Shown: positions 1 to 6,258 of the stretch, piece by piece
Position numbering within the stretch: position 1 is the first letter of the stretch
How the letters are laid out: each line of letters starts with the position of its first letter
DNA from: Bacillota bacterium
GTDB taxonomy: Bacteria; Bacillota; Clostridia; Christensenellales; Aristaeellaceae
DNA: 9,216 nt
Assembly (NCBI GenBank): GCA_023404715.1
Contig: JAEYAR010000142.1
Location: forward strand, 1 to 9,216
Direction of reading: 5' to 3'
Translations under genes and position numbers: made by a program
The notes under the pieces: model-generated
What the model saw: only the letters and a program-made list of their open reading frames with translations
Databases searched by the model: none
What the model was told of the DNA's origin: nothing

Positions 1-578
1 TCTTTCGCACGATTTTCTATCTGCCGACGATCGTGCCCGCCGTCGCCCTCTCGATGATCTGGATGTGGCTGCTGAACCCCGAGTTTGGCCTGATCAACGA
101 GCTGTTGCGCGCGGTCGGGCTGCCGACCAGCCAGTGGATCTACGACAAACGCACGGTCATCCCGACGCTCGCGATGATGAGCGTATGGACGACGGGCGGC
201 ATCACCGTCGTATTCCTCGCAGGCCTGCAGGACATCCCCGCGCCCCTATATGAGGCGATGGCACTGGACGGCGGGGGCGCGCTCGCGAAGTTCAGGCATA
301 TTACCGTGCCCATGATGACGCCCACGATCTTTTTTAACCTGTGCACCACGCTGATCGGCGCGTTCCAGGTGTTTTCGGAGGCATACATCATGACGAACGG
401 CGGCCCGGACAACGCAAGCCTGTTCTACGTCTTTTATTTGTATCGTGAGGCGTTTACGTTCGGGCGCATGGGCAGCGCATGCGCCATCGCCTGGGTGCTC
501 TTCGTGCTCATTCTGCTCGTCACGGTCGTGATTTTCAAGACGTCGGACAAATGGGTCTTTTACGAGGGAGGAGAATGA
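1..578 (+). CDS. Sugar ABC transporter permease, MalF/UgpA-like (5' end missing)
   Basis: This is the C-terminal part of an inner-membrane permease of a CUT1-type sugar importer, which with a second permease forms the channel for an oligosaccharide. The reading frame is open from base 3 (first residues FRTIFYLPTIVPAVALSMIW), so the gene starts upstream of the window; the GTG at 33 is an internal valine. The cytoplasmic EAA loop that docks onto the ATPase is clear: EAMALDGGGALAKFRHITVP, matching EAA-x3-G-x9-I-x-LP. Hydrophobic segments flank it, and the NGGPDNAS stretch after it is typical of this family. It ends in TGA, and the next permease starts 1 nt later, its Shine-Dalgarno site (GAGGGAGGAG, 564-573) lying inside this gene, so translation is probably coupled. 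The family assignment is firm. The substrate cannot be read from the permease; the downstream GH172 and GH32 genes suggest fructose-containing oligosaccharides. Confidence 0.93.
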   Translation, partial: FRTIFYLPTIVPAVALSMIWMWLLNPEFGLINELLRAVGLPTSQWIYDKRTVIPTLAMMSVWTTGGITVVFLAGLQDIPAPLYEAMALDGGGALAKFRHITVPMMTPTIFFNLCTTLIGAFQVFSEAYIMTNGGPDNASLFYVFYLYREAFTFGRMGSACAIAWVLFVLILLVTVVIFKTSDKWVFYEGGE

Positions 579-579
579 G

Positions 580-1443
580 ATGGTCATAAGGCATGCGCGG
601 CGCGCGCCGCTCCTCGCGCCGAAAAATAGGTGGAAGCTCATCGTATATCCGCTGCTGATGCTGGGCGCGGCCTTTTCGCTGCTACCGCTGTATTGGCTTG
701 TGCGCTCTTCGTTCATGTCTATGGGGCAGATCTTTCAGCTGCCGCCCATCTGGATCCCCAACCCCATCCGCTGGCAGAACTATCAAAAGGCGATGAGCGT
801 CGTGCCCTTCGGGCGGTATTACCTCAACACGGCCTTCATCGTCGCCATGGTGGTGCTGGGCACGGTGCTCAGCAGCTCGGTGAGCGCTTACGCGTTTGCG
901 CGCCTGCGATGGCGCGGGCGAAACGCGATGTTCGCCTTGCTGATCGCGAGCATGATGTTGCCCTTTGCGGTGACGATGATTCCGCTCTTTGTCGGCTGGA
1001 GCCGCCTGGGCTTTTCCAACACGTACGTGCCGCTCATCGTGCCTGCGTGGTTCGGCGGCGGGGCCTACAACATCTTTTTGCTGCGACAGTTTTACATGAC
1101 GCTTCCGCGCGAGTTGGACGAATCGGCCTTTGTCGATGGCGCGAGCTATTTTACGATCTACACGCGCATTTTGCTGCCGCTGACCAAATCCGCGCTGATC
1201 GTGGTGGGCATGTTCTCGTTCATGGGCTGCTGGAACGACTTCCTGGGGCCGCTCATCTACTTGAGCAGCTCGAGCAAGTACACGGTGTCGCTCGGCCTGC
1301 GGATGTTTCAGGGCATGTACAACGCGGAATGGCACCTGATGATGGCCGCATCGACGATCGCACTGCTGCCGGTCATGCTTGTGTTTTTCTTCGGACAGCG
1401 CTATATTATTGAGGGAATTACGCTCACAGGCATGAAGGCATAA
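580..1443 (+). CDS. Sugar ABC transporter permease, MalG/UgpE-like
   Basis: This is the second permease of the same CUT1 importer, 287 aa and of normal length for the family. A short basic N-terminus (VIRHARRAPLLAPKNRWK) precedes the first membrane segment (LIVYPLLMLGAAFSLLPLYW). The first periplasmic part has the usual MalG-type pattern with PPIWIPNPIRWQNYQKAM. The EAA loop reads ELDESAFVDGASYFTIYTRI followed by LLPLTKSA, so the G and LP positions of the consensus are kept while the leading EAA is ESA. The WNDFLGPLIYLSS stretch afterwards is a family hallmark. ATG 580 is chosen because GAGGGAGGAG lies 6 nt upstream and the preceding stop is at 576-578. The partner ATPase and solute-binding protein are not in the window; they may lie upstream, or the ATPase may be encoded elsewhere and shared, as MsmX is in Bacillus. 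The substrate is inferred only from the downstream enzymes. Confidence 0.95.
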   Translation: MVIRHARRAPLLAPKNRWKLIVYPLLMLGAAFSLLPLYWLVRSSFMSMGQIFQLPPIWIPNPIRWQNYQKAMSVVPFGRYYLNTAFIVAMVVLGTVLSSSVSAYAFARLRWRGRNAMFALLIASMMLPFAVTMIPLFVGWSRLGFSNTYVPLIVPAWFGGGAYNIFLLRQFYMTLPRELDESAFVDGASYFTIYTRILLPLTKSALIVVGMFSFMGCWNDFLGPLIYLSSSSKYTVSLGLRMFQGMYNAEWHLMMAASTIALLPVMLVFFFGQRYIIEGITLTGMKA

Positions 1444-1459
1444 CGAAGGGGGAGGACGG

Positions 1460-3022
1460 ATGGAAATCACATATGAAGCTCTACTCAGGCGCCTCATAGA
1501 CATGCGCGCGCTGGCCTGCCCGGCGCCCGAGGGAGAGACGAGCGGGTGCTGCTCGAGCTACGACAGGCGCTCTTACTACGACGCGGCGGCGGAACGCTAT
1601 GTGGACTGGGACGCGAACGACGACGGACGTGGCGCCTTGCGCACGCTGGAGGACGGGACGCTCGTCGCGGCGGAGCTTAAGGGGCCGGGCGTCGTTTGGC
1701 GAAGCTGGTCCGCGATGCCGGGCGAGGGGGCGATCCGCGTCTACGTCGACGGCGAATGTGTCATCGACCGGCCGTTCCTGGCGTACTTTACGGGATTCGG
1801 GCAGGACTTTGCTCCGCAAAACCTGCCCTCACTGTGCCCGCATATCTCGAGGGGATACAACAGCTTCCTGCCGATCCCCTTTAACCGGTCGCTGCGCATC
1901 GAGCTGGCGCCCGGCTGGGGGGCTTACTATCACTTTACGTACACGCGCTTCGCGAAGGGCACGCAGCTGCCGCGCTATGACGAGGCGTTTACGAGGGCGG
2001 GCCGTGTGCTGCTCGCCAAGCTCGACCGCACGCTCTACCGGCGCGGCGAGAGGCTGCCGGACGCCGAGGGACGGCGCATATCCCTAAAGGCCGGCGAGGA
2101 GGCATGCGTGCTGGAGCAAAGCGGAGCCGGCGCGCTCTCGCGCATGGCTTTCCGGCTCAACAAAGAGGCGATGGCCGCCTCGCGCGAGCTGCTGCTGCGC
2201 ATCTATTGGGACGGCGAGGCAGAGCCCTCGGTGTGCGCGCCGCTGTGCGACTTCTTCGCCTGCACGCCGCTGGCGGGTTCATTTCGCACCTGGGTGTGCG
2301 GCAAGACGGGCGATACCCTGTATGCGAACTGGTACATGCCCTTTGCGCGCGGCGCGCGCGTGACGCTCACAAACCGTGCGGACGTATCGCTGGACGTATG
2401 GGCGGCCTTCGACGTGCAGGAATGCCCGCAAGCGCAAGAGCTTTGGCGCTTTTGCGCCCGCCATCATCCGGACGAAGCGGATGTGCTGAGCGATCCCGCG
2501 TTTGGGCCGGGCGGCGAGCGTTTCCCAGATTGGCCGGTGCTGCGCGTATCAGGGCGCGCGGGGCGCTTTTGCGGTATGCATCTGGCGGTGACCGATACGT
2601 TTCTTTATCCGGATGGGCTGCGCGCGGAGCATTGGTGGTTTGGGTTCGGCGGCGAGAGCCGCCTGGATTGGTGGTGGGGAGAGGGCGATGAAAAATTTTT
2701 TGTAGACGGCGAGAAGTTTCCCTCGACGTTCGGCACCGGCAGCGAGGACTATATCGGCTACGCCTGGGCGGCGGAGCCGCCCTTCGCGCTCTTCGATTCG
2801 CCTTTTGCCGCGATGAGCGACATGCCGCTGGACGGCAACGGCGAGACGTCGGTCTGCCGCTTCCACGTCTGCGACAGCGTGCCGTTTGCGCGCTCGTTTG
2901 AGGCCTACATCGAGAAATATAAGCAAAATGCATGGGGCGCGGGAGGGACTTGCCTTTATAAAGCGACGCCTTATTGGTATGAGGACCGGTCTGTAAAGGG
3001 GGGACGACATGCCGAACTTTGA
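1460..3022 (+). CDS. DUF2961 / glycoside hydrolase family 172 protein, possible alpha-fructofuranosidase or difructose-anhydride hydrolase
   Basis: This 520-aa protein has no signal peptide or membrane segment, so it is probably cytoplasmic. DUF2961 is now family GH172; characterised members include a Bifidobacterium dentium difructose dianhydride I synthase/hydrolase and mycobacterial-arabinan-active D-arabinofuranosidases. Visible signatures are SSYDRRSYYD and DWDANDDGRG near the N-terminus, GPGVVWRSW (75-83), IRVYVDGE (92-99), LLLRIYWDGEAEPSV (244-258) with PLCDFFA (261-267), and WYMPFARGARVTLTN (291-305). The C-terminal half has GEGDEKFFVDGEKFPSTFG followed by TGSEDY. Glu408 and Glu429 lie 21 residues apart, the same spacing as the catalytic pair I recall for the Bifidobacterium enzyme (Glu270/Glu291). 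The N-terminal module appears twice, which makes the protein longer than minimal members. ATG 1460 follows AAGGGGGAGG at 1446-1454. The 3' end overlaps the GH32 gene by 14 nt. A fructan or difructose-anhydride substrate is inferred from that neighbour; an arabinofuranoside-type substrate remains possible. Confidence 0.85.
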   Translation: MEITYEALLRRLIDMRALACPAPEGETSGCCSSYDRRSYYDAAAERYVDWDANDDGRGALRTLEDGTLVAAELKGPGVVWRSWSAMPGEGAIRVYVDGECVIDRPFLAYFTGFGQDFAPQNLPSLCPHISRGYNSFLPIPFNRSLRIELAPGWGAYYHFTYTRFAKGTQLPRYDEAFTRAGRVLLAKLDRTLYRRGERLPDAEGRRISLKAGEEACVLEQSGAGALSRMAFRLNKEAMAASRELLLRIYWDGEAEPSVCAPLCDFFACTPLAGSFRTWVCGKTGDTLYANWYMPFARGARVTLTNRADVSLDVWAAFDVQECPQAQELWRFCARHHPDEADVLSDPAFGPGGERFPDWPVLRVSGRAGRFCGMHLAVTDTFLYPDGLRAEHWWFGFGGESRLDWWWGEGDEKFFVDGEKFPSTFGTGSEDYIGYAWAAEPPFALFDSPFAAMSDMPLDGNGETSVCRFHVCDSVPFARSFEAYIEKYKQNAWGAGGTCLYKATPYWYEDRSVKGGRHAEL

Positions 3023-4316
3023 TCGGCCGCAGTTGCACTTTACGCCGCGGCGGGGATGGATCAACGATCCGAACGGGCTCGTCTTCGACGGCGGGCGATA
3101 TCATCTATTCGCCCAACATAATCCGGACGACGTCGTATGGGGGCCGATGCATTGGCTGCATGCGGCCAGCACGGACCTCGTCGATTGGCGGGAGGAAGGG
3201 ATCGCCCTCTATCCGGACGCGCTGGGCACGATGTTCTCGGGCAGCGCGGCGATGCTGCCAGGCGGGCGCATGGCGCTGATGTATACCGCCCACGGGCCGT
3301 GCGAACAGCAATGCGTCGCCTTTTCAAAAGACGGCGCGCACTTTGAAAAATTCGCGGGCAACCCGGTGATTCCCAACCCGGGCATTCCGGACTTTCGCGA
3401 CCCCAAGCTCTTTTGGAACGCTCGCTACGACTGCTGGAGTGCGGCGGTCGCGGCGGGGGACCGGGTGGCGTTCTACCGCTCCGAGGACCTGATCCGCTGG
3501 CGGAAGACGGGCGAATTCGGGCCGGGCTCAAACCGCTTCGGCGACCTGTTCGAGTGCCCGGACGTATTCCCGCTGACCGCACCGGACGGAAGCGAAATGT
3601 GGGTACTGACGGCGAGCATGATCTTTAAGGGGGGAGAGAAAGGAGGCCGGATGCAGTACTTCCTGGGCGCGTTCGATGGAGATGCGTTCGTGCAGACCGC
3701 GCCGTCGCATTCTCCCCTTCGGCTGGACGAGGGCTATGACTGCTACGCGGGCGTGACCTACAGCGGGACGCAGGAACGCCTTTTCATGTCTTGGATGACG
3801 TCCGGCTCCTGTCCGCTGCCGACCCCGGGATACTGCGGCGGCATGACGCTGGCCAGGCGGCTGCATTTGGTCATGACGCCGCAGGGAATCCGGCTGGCGC
3901 ACAAATGCGTGCTGCCGCCGATCGGCGCTCAGGCGAGCGTAGCCTCGTTGCCGAAGAAAGCGTTTGTGATCCGGGCGCAGGCGCGGGGTGCGTTTGAGCT
4001 CATGCTTTGGGGCGCTGCGGCCGGGGAGAGCCTGCGCGTCGGCCTGGACGCTCAAAACCGCCTGTATACGGAGCGCTCGACCAGCGCGTCTTTTGCAGCG
4101 GACAGCGCTTACAACGACGACGCACGCCGCATCACCCGCACGCGCCGCCTGTTGGAAGGCCCGCTCGAGATCCAAATCGTCTGCGACGCCTGGTGCGTGG
4201 AGATCTTTGCGGACGGCGGTTTGTACGCGCACGGCCTGCTCGCCTTTGCGCTGGGCGGCTTTCAGCGCCTGACCTGCGAGGGCGAGGCGGCGTTGGCGGT
4301 CTATAGCTTCGAATAA
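3009..4316 (+). CDS. Glycoside hydrolase family 32 beta-fructofuranosidase (invertase/fructan hydrolase type), cytoplasmic
   Basis: GH32 enzymes hydrolyse terminal beta-fructofuranosyl bonds in sucrose, sucrose-6-phosphate, inulin-type oligosaccharides or levan, with retention. The three acidic motifs are intact: GWINDPNG with nucleophile Asp20, FRDPK with transition-state stabiliser Asp131, and FECPDVFPL with acid/base Glu182. The substrate-binding FSGS motif is at 76-79. A C-terminal beta-sandwich with CDAWCVEIFADGG follows the five-bladed propeller region. At 435 aa it is slightly shorter than typical sucrose-6-phosphate hydrolases. There is no signal peptide, so it acts on imported sugar. 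One oddity is FAQHNP (34-39) where the family usually has FYQ. ATG 3009 puts the nucleophile 20 residues from the start as in relatives, and AAGGGGGG lies just upstream. It overlaps the GH172 gene by 14 nt, so the two enzymes are probably co-translated. The nearby importer is ABC rather than PTS, which favours unphosphorylated fructo-oligosaccharides over sucrose-6-phosphate; that is inference. Confidence 0.95.
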   Translation: MPNFDRPQLHFTPRRGWINDPNGLVFDGGRYHLFAQHNPDDVVWGPMHWLHAASTDLVDWREEGIALYPDALGTMFSGSAAMLPGGRMALMYTAHGPCEQQCVAFSKDGAHFEKFAGNPVIPNPGIPDFRDPKLFWNARYDCWSAAVAAGDRVAFYRSEDLIRWRKTGEFGPGSNRFGDLFECPDVFPLTAPDGSEMWVLTASMIFKGGEKGGRMQYFLGAFDGDAFVQTAPSHSPLRLDEGYDCYAGVTYSGTQERLFMSWMTSGSCPLPTPGYCGGMTLARRLHLVMTPQGIRLAHKCVLPPIGAQASVASLPKKAFVIRAQARGAFELMLWGAAAGESLRVGLDAQNRLYTERSTSASFAADSAYNDDARRITRTRRLLEGPLEIQIVCDAWCVEIFADGGLYAHGLLAFALGGFQRLTCEGEAALAVYSFE

Positions 4317-4334
4317 AAAAACCCCGGAGGGGTT
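4315..4334 (-). terminator. Intrinsic terminator of the ABC-2 exporter operon, abutting the GH32 stop codon
   Basis: Read on the minus strand, AACCCC-TCC-GGGGTT forms a 6-bp GC-rich stem with a 3-nt loop, and the T tract continues with five more T (seven in all counting the stem end). This is a standard rho-independent terminator for transcription coming leftward from the exporter genes. Its T tract overlaps the TAA stop of the GH32 gene on the other strand. Read rightward, the same hairpin follows the GH32 stop but is trailed by TTCGCAG, so it is a poor + strand terminator, though it could protect the 3' end of that transcript. Confidence 0.7.
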
Positions 4335-4619
4335 CGCAGACTGTCGACAAACCTATCGAAGTCAGACAAACCAAAAGCCGTCTGCAAGACTGTAATCGTA
4401 TCCGCCGGCTTTGCCGGCGGGGCGGGGATTTTTCCGCAGCAAAATGGCATTTTGCGGAGGTAAAAGTCTCCCGTAAACTCGACAAAGTGGCAGACGCCAC
4501 TTTGTCGACACGCAGAGAACCCCGGAGGGGTTCGGGGAGGCCGCCCGCAAAATCCGTAGATTTTGAAGCTGAATCCTCGTTCCCCTTTGTTGAAGAAAGA
4601 AGTTTTTCGACAAGCGGCG
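4317..4619. repeat. Non-coding convergent intergenic region dense in inverted repeats (possible small interspersed element)
   Basis: No credible gene lies between the convergent GH32 and exporter genes. The stretch is packed with dyads. Two 32-nt arms, 4320-4351 and 4501-4532, are inverted copies of one another: hairpin AACCCC-GGA-GGGGTTC, a 7-nt variable part, then GTCGACAAA; 25 of 32 positions agree. Between them are CCGCCGGC-TTT-GCCGGCGG (4402-4420), a bulged stem CCGC...AAAATG-g-CATTTTGCGG (4434-4457), and a perfect 13-bp stem TCGACAAAGTGGC-AGAC-GCCACTTTGTCGA (4479-4508). A further small stem AAAATC-CGTA-GATTTT sits at 4549-4564. Inverted ends around internal hairpins suggest a palindromic interspersed repeat or a non-autonomous mobile element. 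I see no target-site duplication and cannot confirm other copies from one window. Confidence 0.6.
4479..4508. repeat. Perfect 13-bp stem-loop inside the intergenic repeat region
   Basis: The arms 4479-4491 and 4496-4508 are exact reverse complements with a 4-nt AGAC loop. Neither strand has a T tract next to it, so it is not an ordinary intrinsic terminator. Its outer bases overlap the GTCGACAAA end of the right long inverted arm, suggesting it is a built-in part of the repeat element. It lies in the 3' untranslated part of the minus-strand exporter transcript if that ends at about 4315. Confidence 0.8.
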
Positions 4620-5411
4620 TCAGCTGCCCGTGCTCTTGTAGTGGCGCACGCCGAAGCGCCAGACGAGCAGCGAGGCGGTCAGGAAGGCGAGGCCCGCGGG
4701 CAGCGCGAGCAAGCCCAGCGCGGGCGCGTCGCCCCAGCCGCAGACGCTGGCCGCGGGGTAGTAGCTGATGAGCAGCATAGGCATAACGAACGTGAACATG
4801 CCCTTGAGCGCGCTGGGCAGGTAGGGCATGGGCACGCGCGTGACCTGATAGCTCGCGTTGGTAAAGATGTAGATCCAGTCCAGCGCCTTGACAGTGAAAA
4901 ACGCGATGCCCGAGCTCATGATGAAGACGCCGCTGTACATCGCCGTGCCCCCCGCGAGCGCGAGCAGGAGCGTCGAGAGGCTTGCTACGTTTAGCGGCAC
5001 GCCCAGGCGGTCGAGCGCCCAACGGATGATCAAGAGCCCGCTCGCCACGCGCACCAAGCGGTGCAGGTGAAAAAACGAGGCGGCCACCTGCACCGAGAGA
5101 GAAAGCGGGCGCAGCAGCAGCCGGTCGAACGAGCCGGTGCGCAGCATCTTCCAGGGGAAGTAGTCGAACCCCCGGCAAAAGCTTTCCGCCAGGCCGAAGG
5201 ACGTCAGGGCCAGCGCATAGACCAGCAGGATGCGTGGCAGCGACCACTCCCCGATGGCGCCGAAGCGCGCGAAGAGCAGCAGCGTGCTGATACAATCGGA
5301 AAAGACGACGAGCAACACCTGCAGCACCATCATCCACCAGCCCTTGTACTCCAGGCCGGAGAGCAGATGCATGCGGATGAACCGCCAGTATACCTTCCAT
5401 GCTCTTCGCAT
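4620..5411 (-). CDS. ABC-2 type transporter permease, DUF990/ABC2_membrane_6-like (COG3694-type)
   Basis: This 263-aa polytopic membrane protein is the last gene of a three-gene ABC exporter. It begins MRRAWKVYWRFIRMHLLSGL, a basic amphipathic start followed by hydrophobic segments (for example WWMMVLQVLLVVFSDCISTL). The conserved stretch FPWKMLRTGSFDRLLLRPLS closely matches the family motif in which G-x-D/L-x3-L-x-RPL follows the second or third membrane segment. The frame stays open far upstream, but ATG at 5411 is the right start: AGGGAGG lies 6 nt before it, and the upstream permease stops 2 nt away (TGAATATG), so the two are probably translationally coupled. It should pair with that permease to form the membrane channel. 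The family is described only as an uncharacterised ABC export system, so no substrate is proposed. The gene ends at the edge of the repeat-rich intergenic region. Confidence 0.88.
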   Translation of the reverse strand: MRRAWKVYWRFIRMHLLSGLEYKGWWMMVLQVLLVVFSDCISTLLLFARFGAIGEWSLPRILLVYALALTSFGLAESFCRGFDYFPWKMLRTGSFDRLLLRPLSLSVQVAASFFHLHRLVRVASGLLIIRWALDRLGVPLNVASLSTLLLALAGGTAMYSGVFIMSSGIAFFTVKALDWIYIFTNASYQVTRVPMPYLPSALKGMFTFVMPMLLISYYPAASVCGWGDAPALGLLALPAGLAFLTASLLVWRFGVRHYKSTGS

Positions 5412-5413
5412 AT

Positions 5414-6247
5414 TCAACCTCCCTGTACCACGATGTGTCGAAGCTGACGTTGCAAGAGGCCGCGCCCCAAGAGGATGAACGCGGCCGTCCACCCAAGCTG
5501 CAGAGCCAGGCCTGCGAGCGCCTGCGATGGGGGCAGGGATCCGACGTATAGGCGCAGCGGAATGTCCAAATACCCGGCGAAGGGCTGCGCCAGCAAGAAC
5601 CGCTGCAGGGCGTCTGGCCACAGCTGCAGCGGCAAATAGCTGCCGGAGAGGATCCCGCCCAGGAGCATCAGCATGTAGGTCGGCCCCTCGCCCCATGTGA
5701 TCCCGATGCGCAGCGCGGCGATCAGCATGCCGTAGGAGGTGCACAGCAGGAAGGCGGCCAGCTGCGAGATCAGGAAGAGCAGGAAGCCCGCCGCGCTGGC
5801 GGGCGGCTGCAAACGGTAGGGCGCGGGCATCAGCAGCGCGCATAGGAGGATCAGCCCGCCGCGCACGCAAAAGCTGCCCAACCGACCGGCGGCAGTCTTG
5901 GCGAACCAGTGGGCGTATACGTCCAGCGGGCGGCATAGCTCCAGCCCCACGTCGCCGGAAATGATCTTGTCGTGGATCTCGCCGTCGATGCTCATGGGCT
6001 GCAGAGGAAAGAAGACCTGCCCGAGCCAGGCGTAAGAGACGGCCTGCGGCAGGGAGAGCCCGCTCGACAACGCGGCGCGGTTGTCGCCGTAGGTGTAAAA
6101 GACTGTGTATACGAGGATTTCGAGGAAGGCCCAGAAGATGCTGATGCTCGCGCCCGAGAGCGCGGCGAGCCGGTATTGCAGCGCCTCCGCTACGCGCAGG
6201 CGAAAGAGCGAGAGGCAGGGCTTCAGCGTTCGTTTGACGAAATGCAT
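5414..6247 (-). CDS. ABC-2 type transporter permease, DUF990-like (COG4587-type)
   Basis: This is the first permease of the exporter, 277 aa, strongly hydrophobic with about six membrane segments. It starts MHFVKRTLKPCLSLFRLRVA, and the early segment ISIFWAFLEILVYTVFYTYG is followed by a cytoplasmic loop containing SIDGEIHDKIISGDVGLELC and then RPLDVYAHWFA. The I-x-SGD-x-x-x-EL-x-RPLD motif is characteristic of this family and is the equivalent of the RPL motif in its partner. ATG 6247 is supported by AGGAGGGGAGG immediately upstream, which overlaps the TAG stop of the ATPase gene; 11 nt separate the genes. The frame extends upstream to 6400 inside the ATPase gene in another phase, which is not coding. 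It probably forms a heterodimeric channel with the downstream permease, powered by the upstream ATPase. Substrate unknown. Confidence 0.88.
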   Translation of the reverse strand: MHFVKRTLKPCLSLFRLRVAEALQYRLAALSGASISIFWAFLEILVYTVFYTYGDNRAALSSGLSLPQAVSYAWLGQVFFPLQPMSIDGEIHDKIISGDVGLELCRPLDVYAHWFAKTAAGRLGSFCVRGGLILLCALLMPAPYRLQPPASAAGFLLFLISQLAAFLLCTSYGMLIAALRIGITWGEGPTYMLMLLGGILSGSYLPLQLWPDALQRFLLAQPFAGYLDIPLRLYVGSLPPSQALAGLALQLGWTAAFILLGRGLLQRQLRHIVVQGG

Positions 6248-6258
6248 GTCCTCCCCTC

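Noticed and set aside
33..578. GTG at 33 as the start of the first permease
   Set aside because: The frame is open to the left edge and the residues before 33 (FRTIFYLPTI) are typical permease sequence, so the gene begins outside the window.
4402..4433. CCGCCGGC-TTT-GCCGGCGG as a + strand terminator for the GH32 operon
   Set aside because: The T run begins 8 nt after the stem behind a GC-rich stretch, which is too far for a standard intrinsic terminator.
4362..4613. An 83-codon minus-strand frame in the intergenic repeat region
   Set aside because: It runs through several perfect hairpins, has no convincing ribosome site and resembles no family; the DNA is better explained as repeats.
4132..5496. 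A 454-codon minus-strand frame
   Set aside because: It lies antisense to the GH32 end and out of phase with the true permease, with the Arg/Ala/Pro-rich composition of GC-rich shadows.
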